64,000 nucleotides of DNA from Bathymodiolus brooksi. Taxonomy: Eukaryota > Mollusca > Bivalvia > Mytilida > Modiolidae. Position 1 is the first letter of the stretch; each line of letters starts with the position of its first letter. The translations under genes were made by a program, and so were the position numbers. The stretch is taken from positions 23,932,640 to 23,996,639 of the forward strand of contig OY804590.1 in NCBI GenBank assembly GCA_963680875.1, read 5' to 3'. The notes under the pieces were generated by a model, which worked only from the letters and a program-made list of their open reading frames with translations, had not been told where the DNA came from and did not search any database. Positions 1 through 12,440 of the stretch are shown here, in pieces.

Positions 1-81
1 AATCTCCCAAAATGAAAATAGTCGAAAAAGTAGGCACACACAAAAATATAGTAATTATGGTATGTCATACATTGTACATTA

Positions 82-218
82 TTACATGGCATTTTTCATA
101 TCATACCCTTTATCAGCCCGAGGTCATGATATCAGCCAGAGAGCTGATAGGCTCAAGGGATGATATACATGTATGAACAAGGGCTAATAAAGGGTATGAT
201 ATGAAAAATGACATGTTA
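82..218. mobile_element. Short palindromic MITE
   Basis: Arms at about 84-118 and 181-216 are inverted copies (TTTTCATATCATACCC against GGGTATGATATGAAAA, extending to ACATG at both ends). The element is about 135 bp with a short loop and no coding capacity. Copy B holds the same element at 26088-26199 with a slightly shorter loop, so it predates the duplication. Superfamily unknown. Confidence 0.7.
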
Positions 219-1239
219 TGATGCGTTTATCATATACATGTACTTCAAGAGGAAATAACTGATTTGTACCAAAATGTTTAGTAATTTTGGCTAGAATTAA
301 ATACATGTATATAGTTATAGAACAAGAAAATTATTGTTTTAATACACAAATCCAATAAATGCATGTTTTTTAAGCACTTTCAGTATCATAAGAGAGAAAT
401 TGGTAGTTAATAATTTTCTGTGCAAATATTTCATAAAAGAGTTGAATCCACCGTGTCTGTAAACACAGTTTACCGGAATTTCACGAAGTGAACTTACGAA
501 CATTGACGGAAAGGTATGTAATAACATTCCGGAAGCAGTTAATAAACTTGCTTTATCAGCCCACTTGGACCATTCTTGTGAAACTGTGAAATAAACATGA
601 CTCCTCTTATTATTCTAAACAAAACTCAAAGTTGTATTACAGGCTCAAATACAGGGTAAACTTTTAGCTTTATCATCTACGTAACAAGTATATGATAATC
701 TGCATTTGGAAGTGGAGATAGTATTTGTTTGTTCTACTTCAATAGTGAAGCTAGGAAAGAAAAACAACTCTAGCTAAAAAGTCAAATTTACATTTCTTCA
801 TCCAATGTTGTTTGTCTTGTAAGTAACATGTGTTATGAAAAATTGATTGTGGATGAGCATGAGTGACCCATTATTAATTTATCAAACCTGCTGGTCCTGG
901 AAACCAATTTACAAACTAGAGGCTCCTAGGAGCCTGTAATCGCTCACCTGGCTCAAAGTTGGCCCCAAAAAAGAAAAGCCATAATTATTGCTAAGTATAT
1001 GGAAGATTCTGTAGTCAAATCCGTTGACATACTACTGAAAGATAATTTAATAAGGAATCTAAAGAAAAAACTGCATCAAAATCAGACAAAAAATAAACGT
1101 TCTATACCCGAAATTACATGTATGTTTGCTTTAAATTGCATGGGCAACTGCTTTCACAGACTCACAATAGAAAATTTTTAAGCATTTAACCCATGGTCCT
1201 ATGTAAAAACTATGTCTGCTGATGGCGACAATCTCGCAT

Positions 1240-2450
1240 GCAGGTTGCATGGGCTCACCAGAAACAATTCTGAAAGGGTCCCACTAATGACCATTTCACA
1301 ATAGTTTGGGTCCCACTGGCCCAGTAGTTTCAGAGGAGATAATTTTTAAGTGAATTTTTGCGAATCTTCTATTTTTAGCAATGGCCACCATCTTCTTTGG
1401 CGGGCGGGGTTGTCGGATATAATTCTGAAAGGGGATCATCTAAAGACCATTTCACCATAGTTTGGGCCCATTTGACCCAGCAGTTTCAGAGGATATTATT
1501 TTTAAGTGATTTTTTGCTGAATTTTCTATTTCTAGTAATGGCAGACATCTAGGCTGGTGGCCGGGGTCGTCGGACAGAATTCTGAAAGGGGATCACCTAA
1601 AGACCACTCCACCATAGTTTGGGCCCAATTGGCCCAGCAGTTTCAGAGGAGATAATTTTTAAGTGATTTTTTGCTGAATTTTCTATTTTTAGTAACAGTG
1701 GCCATCTTGGTTGGCGGCTGGGGTCGTCGGACACAAGGACCCCGGACAGAATTCTGAAAGGGGATCACCTAAAGACCACTCCACCATAGTTTGGGCCCAA
1801 TTGGCCCAGCAGTTTCAGAGGAGATCATTTTTAAGTGATTTTTTGCTGAATTTTCTATTTTTAGTAACAGTGGCCATCTTGGTTGGCGGCCGGGGTCGTC
1901 AGACACAATTCTGAAAGATGACCACCTAAAGACCATTCCACCATAGTTTGGGCCCATTTGACCCAGCAGTTTCAGAGGAGATTATTCTTAAGTGATTTTT
2001 TGCCAAATTTTCTATTTCTAGTAATGGCAGACATCTAGGCAGTAGGCTGGCGGCCGGGGTCGTCGGACAGAATTCTGAAAGGGGATCACCTAAAGACCAC
2101 TCCACCATAGTTTGGGCCCAATTGGCCCAGCAGTTTCAGAGGAGATCATTTTTAAGTGATTTTTTGCTGAATTTTCTATTTTTAGTAACGGTGGCCATCT
2201 TGGTTGGCGGACGGGGTCGTCGGACACAATTCTCAAAGAGGAACATCTGAAGACCATTCCACCATAGTTTGGTTCAAATTGGCTCAGCAGTTTCAGAGAA
2301 GATAAATTTTTGCCGAATTTTTTATTTTTAATAATGGCAGCCTTGGTTGGCGGGGGGGATTTTGGGACACAATTCTGAAAGGGGACCACACAAGGACCAT
2401 TCCAAAAAAGGTTGGTTCAAATTGGCCCAGTGTTTTTAGAGGAGTTGATT
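1240..2450 (+). repeat. About 160-bp minisatellite, roughly 8 units
   Basis: The landmark CAGCAGTTTCAGAGGAG recurs near 1321, 1480, 1637, 1808, 1964, 2129, 2286 and (degenerate) 2427, a period of about 160 bp. Each unit has GGTTGGCGGCCGGGGTCGTCG, then AATTCTGAAAGGGGA, CCATAGTTTGGGCCC and a T-rich stretch ending in TTTTTAGTAA. Copy B has less than two units (27190-27440) before it diverges, so the array expanded in A or was lost in B. Short ORFs read through the array on both strands are by-products. The unit resembles a repeat I recall as widespread in bivalves. Confidence 0.85.
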
Positions 2451-3386
2451 AAATGCAAAAAGCTAACGAGTTCAAAAAAGTTCGCCTTTTAATTTCCCGG
2501 ACTTTTCATTCATAATTCTCAGTATTTTTTATTGTTTCAGGCAAAATTCGGAAGGTCTCGAAAGGCCACTAGAGGTCGTGCTTACACCACTTCCGTCATT
2601 TCTACTAAAATAAATCAAAATGTTGACGTCTACCACAAGTAAACAAAAATCGAGAAAATGTCTTTTAGAGAGGTAACTTATTTTATTCATCCTAGACTAG
2701 AAAAACTACGTTTTCACTAATACCATTTTGATTTGAACGAAAATCGTTGATTTTCCTCATGAAAACTTAATTAGAATCCACTGAACTGTCACGATCGTCT
2801 ACATCTACGCTAATATATTCTAAAAATAAAACATAGTGGAATCCCTGTCCAAAAATAAAAAGTATGGAAAGCCAAAGGTGTCATATTATGAAATTGTTCA
2901 AATGATGTTCAGATGCGTCTTTAAAGAATGACAACTTACAGAAGTGAGAATAATGTGCTAGCAATGAAAAACTAATTAAATCTATGATTTTTTTGGTAAG
3001 TTTATGTCTGTATATTTATTTTTTTTAAATTAAGCATTTTTTTCCATTAAAAAAATCTCGAATTTTATCAACTACAATCAAAGGTCATCTTAAGGCTTCA
3101 TAAAATATTTCATTTTTCTACATTTCTAGCAGTCTGCAAATTTTGAAAAAATATATACTTCAGATACAGTATCTTCGAACTTGGTGATTAGTGTCGACAT
3201 TTTTTGGGCCGAGATATACCAGGGACGATATTTTTTGGGGCCGAATGAGTTGAAATTACCTCCCCTATCGAAATTAGGATACACCATTTTCTTTCAGGTA
3301 AAAACAACAACACACTTCACAAGATTGACACCAGTCAAACTGGTTTTTTTGTACAGTTAAACAACTATATTAGTAATTTAAGTTTA
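2451..3386 (+). other. Duplicated non-coding sequence
   Basis: No gene seen. From 2620 the sequence is shared with copy B (30622-31386). It contains AGTTGAAATTACCTCCCC near 3250, related to the GGGGAGATAACTC type motif scattered through the window. Confidence 0.6.
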
Positions 3387-3871
3387 ATATGGAGTAGGCA
3401 TTGCCTAGATGCGAGCACAGCATTTCTGTCTGGCCAGTGTGTATATGTTTGAGTGAAAGTTGAATATCACAAAATAATATGAGTAAGCATGGCCTATAGA
3501 GAGGACGTTAGTATTTGAAATTAAATGATTCTAAAAATACCTTTATATCCCCTATGACATCCATTGGAAAGTTAAATGAAGTAGAATAGAAAAGTACGAG
3601 AAAAAAGTATGGAATCTTTTATTGTTGGACTAGGGACAGTGCAAACATTAAAGACTAACTAGTACTAGTACGCGGGTGGTATCAACCATTAAGGGGGTAG
3701 TAGACGCCGGTGTCTGTAAAATGAAAGTATGGTCTTTTAAGTCATAAGAAAAGAAGTTTATTACGAAAATATCAATTAATGCAACCAACATACATAAGCA
3801 ATATTGGCCTATTCCATGCTATGTACAGCCGATACATGTTCATGAATTGTAAATGATGAATGACCTACGGT

Positions 3872-4130
3872 CAGGGCCGTCTTATCAGCAATATAGGCCC
3901 CGGTCAAAGCAGTGCACTGAGGCCCCTATCTATACAAACACTCACAGAAATAAAACTATAAATGATCGATAAAATTAAACATATATTTCTTGTATTGATA
4001 CTTCCAGCAAAATCAGTGTTTAAAAATAAAAAATTATGCCGTATACAACATACATAGATTAGCATGGGGTTCATTTGCTTGTGAGACCACCGGGCAACTG
4101 CCCATTGTGCCCATACATAAGACTGCACTG
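3872..4130. mobile_element. hAT-like MITE
   Basis: Begins CAGGGCCGTCTTAT and ends with the inverse of CAGTGCAGTCTTAT. It is flanked by an imperfect 8-bp duplication, CCTACGGT (3864-3871) and CGTACGGC (4131-4138). The 259-bp length, CAG ends and 8-bp target duplication fit a non-autonomous hAT element. The internal GGGCAACTGCCC stretch is typical of this kind of MITE as I recall it. No coding capacity. Confidence 0.72.
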
Positions 4131-6282
4131 CGTACGGCTACTGTAATACTGATAATCTTCTTTTCGACATTTTAAAGTATGTGTATTTGGGCCAATATTA
4201 TGCTATCTCCAAGTGAACAAAATAGTTTTTAATTTTAAAAGAATTATATAGGTACCGCTTTCATCAGATATGTCTCTGCTTTCACATACAAAATATTTAT
4301 CAATATTCAATATTTTTTTTATTGGAAAAAGCACAGTAGAGGCGTGATATATATATTAAGGCAATATTCAGTATCGAAATCATACTCTTTAAAATTATCT
4401 GTGACAAGATTATACAGAGACATATATTCCTTCTTGTGTAATGTTATTACCTTTTAAAGTTTCAACAACAAGCTGGTTAATAATTTTATAGCATTTATTT
4501 TAGAAAGACTGAGTTTAATAAATAATAACAGAAATACATATAGTATGAATGGACTAATTAATAGTTAAATAAATGAAATTCATTGTGTCTTACTATTCTA
4601 AACCATTGTCGGCAGATGTTGGTAGTATTCAAATATTTTGTAGGATCAGACTGACGGAAAATGTAAGATGAATAAACAAATGGGTACTGATAGAAATAAT
4701 TAACACTAACAGAAATTAGGAAAAAGTCATGCGTTCCTTGTTCCTTGCAAGCACATCATGGTTAGAAAATGTTTGTTACTTAGCCAAAGAAATAATAAAT
4801 GCAAAAATTGTATAAAAATGAAAAATGTTAAACTATCTTTTCTTATCAGAGACATATGAGCCGGTGGCAAGGGACACATGCCCTACCCCCCTTTGGCAAA
4901 ATTTTAAAAAGCTGGATTTTTAGTATACTTTAGGATTTTTGTGATATTTATTTGGAATTACCATTATTCAACACAACTAAACCGTACGAAAGGTAGGAAT
5001 TAAGTATAAATATGAACGGGTGTCATCCCTTGTGATATTTTAGTACCGCACATTGATAGTAGGGTTAACATTATTGATAACGAAAGGCCGGGAGCAGGTC
5101 CCTGTGATCTCCACCTAGTTATTGTACGTGTACTATAGATGCGTATTAAAAAATATTGATGACATTGTCATCTTTGCGTGTCAGTTGTGACCCAAATACG
5201 ATTTCAATGCTGACCTTTACTTGTTGCAACGTAAAATATGACGTGATAAAAAAAATATTAACATGACGATGAATGGTGGCCAGATTCGTTTTTATTTACG
5301 CATTTATTGTAGAACTTTAGGAATATTGTGGTACATGTACAAATAATCTTCGAGACAGGAATTGTGTTTGGATTTCTTTTAAACTGGTAAGTCATATATA
5401 CAGTAACGAAATGTCAATATAAATCTGGAGTTCGACAGTGAAATGCAGTTGGGCGTGACATAAAATGTCCATACGTCAAAAAATGACCAGAATCGTGTTG
5501 TCTTAAGAGTCATTCACAGTGATAACAAAATGAATAGTTGTTGTCCTTAACCTGATAGTCCATGTTAACATAAAGTCCTTTCAGTACGCCAGTGTTGTAT
5601 TAATCAAAGTTTTGACCGATTCGAGTAAATATTTAGACCACCCGCGTAGATTCTGCAAAAAATAAAACAAAACTAAAACACACCAAGGCGAGTTTTTCTA
5701 CATCGGCTGCAAATGGTCCAAAAAATAAATTTGATATTTTCTGAAAACATTGTAGTTCAAAATTAAGTCAAAGTTATTCTATAATCATCTTTTACTAATC
5801 CGTAACTAGAAAGGTTTTTATTTAATAATCTGGACACACTTGAAAAAAGTCAGCTGTGTTTGTTTACATGTCACGATTTACGGAATTGACGCAGTTGCAA
5901 ATGAAATAGATGTCGTTCTGAATTTTTTTTACTCGGGAATGAAAATACAAGATTTTAATTAAAATTCCGCGAAATGTTGTAGACGACTTTGGCCTATGAA
6001 TAACATGACGTCATGACTTTGATAGTGAGATGTCATTCTGATTAATTTAACAATGTAAGCACCTTTTATTGTCTTTTGTTACTTAAATACGATTTTTAGA
6101 AGTTCATGATATCATTTTAGTTTTAAAATCATTTATTGGAGACTTTTTTTTTTATTTTTGGCATTCTCTCCGAGACTGCCAACTTTTATCAACTTCCGGA
6201 CGAAAGGATTTCAATCTCATCATAAGGCAGATTGTGTGTTGCATGCGCATGCCCATGTTGTTGTAGAGCTCTCTGTGCTCGC
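4131..6282. other. AT-rich sequence without recognisable gene
   Basis: Inner part of the copy-A insertion. No ORF of note and no repeat structure that I could assign. Confidence 0.5.
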
Positions 6283-6631
6283 TATTAAAGTATTTCATTC
6301 CAAAAATCTACGGGAAGCGTGACATAAGCCAACAAGTTGTTACGTTATCGAAATTTGGTAACGCCAGGATACCCCATGGCCATGCGGTTGAAAAGAATAG
6401 GGATTTGTGTCGTTTTCTGCGATGATAGTTATCAGATGTTGTGAATTTAATCTATCAATATCTAGTCTATATCAATGATATAATTATCTATCAACTTTGA
6501 TTACCTTTAAACCTGGGATTATATGGTAATGCTTGTTATAAATTTCACACGCATTCAATTTTTTGTACTAAGTTAAAGGGAGGTAACTCCGTAGGGGTGA
6601 AACAAAAACATGTACGGATTTTTCGATATCA

Positions 6632-6746
6632 AAAAAATCAATCTAATCAATCAAAGTTTTATTTAAAGTCGGTACATTTTATAACAATACAACATAAGCT
6701 CTCAAGAGCTTTTCAAACCGACATGCACAACAAAATTACATAAATT
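6632..6746 (-). mobile_element. LINE 3' end fragment (same family as LINE delta)
   Basis: Read on the minus strand this is a LINE 3' UTR. It contains GAAAAGCTCTTGAGAGCTT, then ACCGACTTTAAATAAA and a GATT-type tail, matching the 3' end of the LINE at 32702-33809 (AAAAGCTCATTAGAGCTTG, CCGACTTTAAATAAAGC). Copy B lacks it (32430-32440), so it inserted after the duplication as a heavily 5'-truncated copy. Confidence 0.75.
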
Positions 6747-7054
6747 AAAGAAGTAGTATTTCGAAGTCTCACAAGCTCCGCAATATAGAAGAATTCTCAG
6801 TTCTATGCATCAACAACAAAACCGCAACAATTTGGATAAGCTACGTGCAATCATAGTCCCAGTCTTTCAGAGCGTGTGCTGTAATTTGTTGTTTTGACAT
6901 GTCGACTTTAAAAACGTGTCTCTATCTTATCTTAGTCTTTCAAAGGGTGAATAGAGCACTGTATAATTGGTTATCCAGAGTAATATTACTCACAGTTCTT
7001 GAATGAAAGATATAAAGGGTGTGTTCTGAATTCCACCAAACTCGCCCTTGGGCC

Positions 7055-8600
7055 ACAAAACTTTAAAGTTGCAATTATTTTCCGAGAGTTACACCACGGG
7101 TTGATTTGTGCTAGTTTTTTTGGAAATAATAATTAAACAACATTATTAAGAAAAAACTGGTAGAACGTGCTAAAGTGGGTCACGGGTCACTGTAATCGGG
7201 CGGCTGTATCGAGAAACAGATACAGTGTTGAAAAAACTGTTGATACTCATAAAATATTGATAAATGCAATACAATTTTATGTTTGTCTTCAAGAAATATG
7301 ATAGACAAAACCATGTGTGAAGTTTTATGACAAAATATCTCCGATTTCTATGTAAATTTACGAGTTGAAGTGGGGAAACACCCACAGGTAATATTAGCGA
7401 TGCATTTTTATCTTGGACAAGAATAATGAGCGTCCTGATTGGATGATCGATTTAAAACACACTGACTCCACATGGTAAAAAGATGCATGTAAAGGAAATC
7501 TATGTTATATTTATTCATTTGTTTGATTCTGGAATATTGTTGATCATTGATTTAAACAAGAAAAAAGGGGGAAAAGGGGCGGTGTGAATTTTATTTGTGA
7601 ATTTTACAGTTAAATAAATGTTATGTTTCGACAGTTTAAAGAGAAAAATAAAATGTGTTGCGACTAAAGCTTAAATCAGCGTTAAAAATTGAACAAATAT
7701 CAGTGGTTTTGTAAATGAGATGTATTTTAAATAGAAAATCTGAATTTATTATTTATTAATTTATTATTAATGATACAATTTTATATCCCTTGGGAGGGGG
7801 AGGGGAGCTATGATGAAAATTTGAAATAAAAACACAGGACCGGACTTTAAGCAAAAATAATAATCCAGGATTAGTTTTTTATTAAAAAAAATCCAGGACC
7901 CCTGTGTCCATGATTTTTTTTCTTCTAAAGTTAATAATATGAAATATTGACATCCACACTTGCCTTTTGGACTGCACATTTCTGTGTCCACACTTGTAAT
8001 AATAATAATAATAAAGGGATACATTGTAAGATAGCTGAGAAAGTCTATCTGTCAGGTAATATCGAGGAATATAAGAAATATCCCCAAAATACTCTGGCAA
8101 TGACGCAGTTATGTTAAGATTGTCCTGGGTTTTTTCAACATAAATTTGATGACAATTGATGACAATGTATTTTCATGACGCAGACGTCTGTTTTTTTTAA
8201 TTGCATTCATTGTTGTACGACTTTGATAAATCTATATTCTGTCGTACTGAATATTAAATAATTATATGTTCGTTATGATAGAATAGTAAATATGAAATAA
8301 TGTCATTTATAAATTTATAGAAACAAACGTAACAATTTCCAAACATCTTGATTTTTGGTTATCTGTCAATCTGTTTGCAAGAGGCGGTGCTTATGATACT
8401 TTTCCGGAAATCGCGATCATTTCCCTCTTGCATTTGACAACATGTACAAAAGCATGCATGACAAAAGTTACGCCAAAACTCGAGTACACAGAAGTTTTAC
8501 ATTATTAATGTGGTGAGTATTTTATTTTAATAGAATTGACCTTCTATTTTTTAACAAGACCCTACATGTATAAATGCACCAATGTTACGTTTTAAATGAA
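7055..8600 (+). other. Duplicated non-coding AT-rich sequence
   Basis: Shared with copy B in pieces from 33810 to 40560. It includes a short (TAA)n microsatellite near 7997-8014. The short ORFs here are not conserved in frame between the two copies and I do not regard them as genes. Confidence 0.6.
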
Positions 8601-8603
8601 AAA

Positions 8604-8735
8604 AAAAATCAAAATTCAAAATTCTTTTATTGGCACAAACTCATCAACAGGATATGGTTATAGCCCAATTACACAATAAAATGTGTTACAAATTATACAT
8701 AATATGTAAATAAATAAACATGAATAATTATTGTT
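8604..8735 (-). mobile_element. LINE 3' tail fragment
   Basis: On the minus strand this reads as a LINE 3' UTR ending in a (GAATTTT)n-like tail: AATAAAAGAATTTTGAATTT near 8604-8628. It is present in copy B at 40575-40637, where it is split by the insertion at 40638 and resumes at 43553. It lies just 5' of LINE gamma and predates the duplication. The element it came from is not identified. Confidence 0.55.
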
Positions 8736-8750
8736 ATACCAATTATCTGC

Positions 8751-9935
8751 ATGGAGTATGAGTATGAGACCTTAAATGACTCGTCCTTCAATGAAAACTC
8801 AATCGGTAGTCCAACTACAGCATCATCGCCAGTACATAAGCAAAAACCACCAAGGAATTACACTGCAAATAAAAGAAATGATGCTCCTCTACGAGTCTTA
8901 GTAATAAATTGCCAATCCATAAAAAATAAGAAATATGATATGGAATATTTAACAGAATCAACAAAACCAGATATAATTATAGGTAATGAGTCATGGTTGA
9001 ATAAAGACAATCGTCAGAGGTGTTTCCACCTGGTTATATTCCTTACAGAAACGATCGTAAAACTGATGCACATGGTGGGCTTTTTATACTAGTTTCGAAA
9101 AAATATCTTAGTTCCGATCCATCTGAATTAAAATCAGAAGAAACTAGCGAACAACTATGGATCAAGTTTCAAATCAAAGGGTCACATGATTTATACATAG
9201 GTAGCTTCTACAAACCACCCAAACTAACTAATGAGGAGTACCTAACACATTTAGAAAAAAAAGTAATACATGTAGTTCAGTAATAAATAAAATAGAAGTG
9301 ATACCGGGTATTTCTGATCACGAAATAGTGTACATTGAAGCCAACTTAAAACCCAGAAAAGTAGTCAAACCACCAAGAAAAGTTTTCCTTTACAATAACG
9401 CAAACACAGAAAAAAATCAGTGAAAACCCGAAGGCAATAGATTTAAATAGCCTCATGACAGACCAAAACCCAAACATAGAAGACTATCTATGGGAACACT
9501 TTAAACAGAAAATTCTTGTCATCATGAATGAATTTATTCCAACCACAATGATAAATAACTCCAAAAGAAAACTACCCTGGATTAACAAGGAAATAAAATC
9601 TCTAATCAGAAAAAGAAACAAGAGAATGAACCAACACAAAAACAATACACAATATAAAGACACTAAGCAAAGGCTCCAGAAAGAAACTAGAAGAGCATAC
9701 TGGAACTATCCCGAAAACATAATATGCTATGACGAAAATTCAGAATTAGTACAAAAACAGAAAATATTCTGGAATTATAGACGAAACACTAAGAAAGACA
9801 GCTCAGGAGTTGCACCTTTGAGACAAGAGGGTATGCTTATTGATAACACAAGACAAAAAGCAGAAATTTTAAGCAAACAATATCACTCTGTATCTACACC
9901 TGAATGTGAAAATGAAGAACTGCCATCGTTAAACC
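8751..9935 (+). pseudogene. LINE gamma, copy A: endonuclease and linker, broken
   Basis: Remnant of a Jockey/CR1-group non-LTR retrotransposon ORF2. The frame from 8751 reads the start of an EEP endonuclease (VINCQSIKNKK, then PDIIIGNESWL). After a frameshift near 9020 it continues with DAHGGLFILVSKK and YIGSFYKPP (9020-9283). The central endonuclease segment that should carry the GDFN-type catalytic residues is deleted. A piece with IPGISDHE follows near 9300. The linker to the reverse transcriptase is open at 9455-9935. It cannot encode a working enzyme. Clade assignment is from motif style only. Confidence 0.88.
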
Positions 9936-10248
9936 GTTCTGCAGAGACGATAATAAACGATGGATTTTCATAAAGTACTGCGTTGACTACTATTATACCT
10001 AATTATTTTGTCCCAGTATTGTTAAAAATGTTATAGTGACAACCGGAACCTTTTAACCGTAATGGAAGTGGGAGGTTTGGCGCCGTAAAATCTGATTCAA
10101 CCCACCATTTCCTTGGAAATGCCTGTACCAAGTCAGGGCCACTGCGGTTTTCCCAGTTTTCCGGTTGTTGACTGATTTTGTCTGTTTGTTGAGTTTTGCC
10201 TTTCCTTTTGGAAGATTGCTCGGTGTTCGGTAATTTTGTTATTACCCT
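9936..10248 (+). mobile_element. Dispersed retroelement 3' end inside LINE gamma, copy A
   Basis: This block interrupts LINE gamma between linker and reverse transcriptase. It is the inverse of most of the element at 34141-34663 and is also present at 46246-46557. It opens with the end of a reading frame (SAETIINDGFS then stop), which in the 34-kb copy is preceded by LLDQGY and SLKKFIFRYQDLV. It ends in GGTAATTTTGTTATTACCCT, a small hairpin. A shared 3' end with different 5' starts suggests a 5'-truncating retroelement. I recall similar ORF ends from bivalve RT-bearing repeats but cannot name the family. Confidence 0.65.
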
Positions 10249-11567
10249 TATCTCTCACAGATAATTATCCATCTATGCCCGACATCACAGTTACAGCCAA
10301 CGGTACTGAAAAACTATTAAACAAACTAGATCCATCTAAAGCCACAGGTCCTGATGAAATTTCTTCACGCATTCTCAAACAATATGCACATGAATTTGCA
10401 CCTCTTCTAACCACCATATTCAATACATCTTTATCAAGAGGTGAGGTACCCACAGATTGGAGACAAGCAAACGTAATTCCAATCTTTACAAAAAGGGAAA
10501 AATACTTAGCAAGCAATTACAGGCCAGTATCATTAACATGTATATTATGTTGTAAACTTCTTGAACATATTGTTGTCAGCAACATGTTAAAACACCTTGC
10601 TTCAACATAACATCTTGGTTGATTGTCAACATGGCTTCCGATCAAAGCGCAGTTGTGAAACACAGTTACTTACACTCAGTCATGAACTACTAAACAACCT
10701 ACATACTGGTAAACAAACAGATCTAATTATTCTGGATTTTTCTAAGGCATTTGACAATGTCCCCCACAAGAAACTGTTGAGACAATTAGACAATTACGGC
10801 ATCAGGGGAACATCTGGAATTGGATCTCTGCTTTCCTTAACAACAGGCAACAACGGATGGTGAGGATTCTAGTCAAATGTCTGTTGTCAGTGGTTCCTCA
10901 GGGATAGGTCTTGGGCCGCTGCTCTTCATTGTCTTCATTTATGACATACCAGCATCAGTCTCATCTAAAACACGCTTATTTGCAAATGATTGTATCTGAT
11001 ATCGAACAATACAAAACCACCAAGACTGTGTGTCACTCTGCAAATGGACTTAAATAACCTAACACTCTGGGGATCAACATGGGGTATGCAGTATCATCCG
11101 CAAAAATGTAATTCTTTAAGTGTAACAAGATCACACACACCTCATGCATTCAATTATACACTCAAAGGTCACGTACTGGAGTCAGTAAATACTGTGAAAT
11201 ATCTAGGTGTCACTTTGTCAAACAATATGTCATGGGCCAAACACATCAATAAAATTACTGCAAAAGCTAATAAAATCTTAAGCTTTTTGCGTAGAAATTT
11301 GCAGATCAAACAGGAAGAAACCAAAAGTATAGCATACAAATCCATGGTAAGATCAAACCTGGAGTACTGTTCTTCAATTTGGGCACCTCATACTAAACAA
11401 CACATTGACAAAATAGAAAGCGTACATCCATGTTGTATAAGATCACACACAACTACCTTGTAAAACAACCCATCATGCACACCAGGAATTCTAACATTTT
11501 ACAGTGCCAACTTTTCAACACTAGAACAAATTATTTCAAGTAGTTTTTTCTCACACACAGTTGTCTT
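10249..11567 (+). pseudogene. LINE gamma, copy A: reverse transcriptase, broken
   Basis: Reverse transcriptase and C-terminal region of LINE gamma. Recognisable blocks are KATGPDEISSRILK, NYRPVSLTC, LDFSKAFDNVPHKKLL, then VPQG followed by TAG (10905-10907), and RLFANDCI followed by TGA (10997-10999). The catalytic FADD box has become FAND here. Both stops are also in copy B. A deletion near 11425 removes part of the C-terminal domain present in copy B (about 47740-47920). The element is cut at 11567 by insertions and its next bases are at 21276-21345. Confidence 0.92.
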
Positions 11568-11786
11568 TAGATTCCTCTGCCGTCTAACGGCTTTTATGGA
11601 TTTTCTGTAGCCGTTTGACATCAGAGCGCTATATATACGGAAAACAGCGGATTTGCCTCTCCAGCTCTGGGTCGGCACATTTCCACGTTTCGTGGCTATC
11701 TGATTTTATTTTCTATCAGAAACCCTTATGTAAATCGCTTCACCAATAATTTTTCTATTTATTCATAACCATCTTACCCTCAGAAA

Positions 11787-12440
11787 GTGGTATTACACTC
11801 CATTACAGCACGATTTTGCCTTAGATCCTATTATTCCGCCATTTGACTTCCATTTTCGAATCTACAAACGTGATCTCGCGATACTAACTGAATTGCATGA
11901 TGGGAGCTACTTAATTCAGCGCACCAAATTATTTTAGGATTATTTGCATACGTAAACAACATTCAAATCACATGGAAGACGATACATTTATGCGTATTCT
12001 GCAGGACAAACAGTCCATCTATAGATCAAAGCAGAGCAGAAGGAAATAATACAGAATGTGTTGGAAAGAAAAGATTCAATGGCAGAGTGTTACCAACGGG
12101 CTTCGGAAAGAGCATGTGTTACGTCCCCCCTTTTTGGACAAGGTACTACATCATTTGTTTTTCTTATAGTTATCTGTAATTCACTATTGCTGTTAAAATC
12201 ATTACCAATCAATACAATCAACTGTATTAAATTTTATGTTAATTGTTCTGCCTTAACAGGCGTGTATGATTGGCAATACAAATATTTGTTTGTTTGTTTA
12301 TATGCAAATCATCTCCCATGATACATTGCGGTAATCGTGGTTTTCTCGTAGTCACGTGACAAATGTTTGAAAAATGGAAGACAAATGGCGGAATCATAGG
12401 ATCTAAGGCAAAATCGTGCTGTAATGGAGTGTAGCACCAC
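11787..12440. mobile_element. Nested palindromic element
   Basis: Starts GTGGTATTACACTCCATTAC and ends with the inverse of GTGGTGCTACACTCCATTAC; the arms run about 120 bp. Its host arm resumes at 12441 and matches the opposite host arm near 13130, showing that it inserted into the element at 11568-13378. No clear target duplication and no coding capacity. Confidence 0.75.

Larger units (their letters stand above)
3387..6282. mobile_element. 2.9-kb insertion specific to copy A, flanked by TA
   Basis: Copy B reads straight through this point (31375-31392). Copy A has 2896 extra bases with TA on both sides (3385-3386 and 6283-6284), as expected for a TA target-site duplication. A 10-base GCGAGCACAG occurs near the left end (about 3411) and, inverted, at the right end, but true terminal inverted repeats are not clear. 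No transposase ORF is visible. It contains a hAT-like MITE at 3872-4130. A deletion in copy B is the alternative reading. Confidence 0.5.
1..11567 (+). repeat. Segmental duplication, copy A (resumes at 21276-21345)
   Basis: Long blocks match copy B (26007-48115) in the same orientation with few mismatches. Pairs: 1-1490 with 26007-27440; 2620-3386 with 30622-31386; 6283-6370 with 31404-31491; 6372-7040 with 32175-32700; 7055-8065 with 33810-35414 (interrupted); 8065-8120 with 36708-36770; 8124-8670 with 40100-40637; 8674-11567 with 43553-48020. Gaps between blocks are insertions specific to one copy. Apart from LINE gamma at its right end I see no cellular gene in it. The left limit lies outside the window. 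Confidence 0.93.

Noticed and set aside
339..527. 62-codon minus-strand ORF also present at 26316-26504
   Set aside because: Similarity reflects the segmental duplication; no domain, and start and context are not gene-like.
2090..2389. 99-codon minus-strand ORF
   Set aside because: Runs through the 160-bp minisatellite; similar frames repeat in each unit.
10265..10516. 83-codon minus-strand ORF, repeated at 46574-46825
   Set aside because: Antisense shadow of the LINE gamma reverse transcriptase, conserved only because the locus is duplicated.
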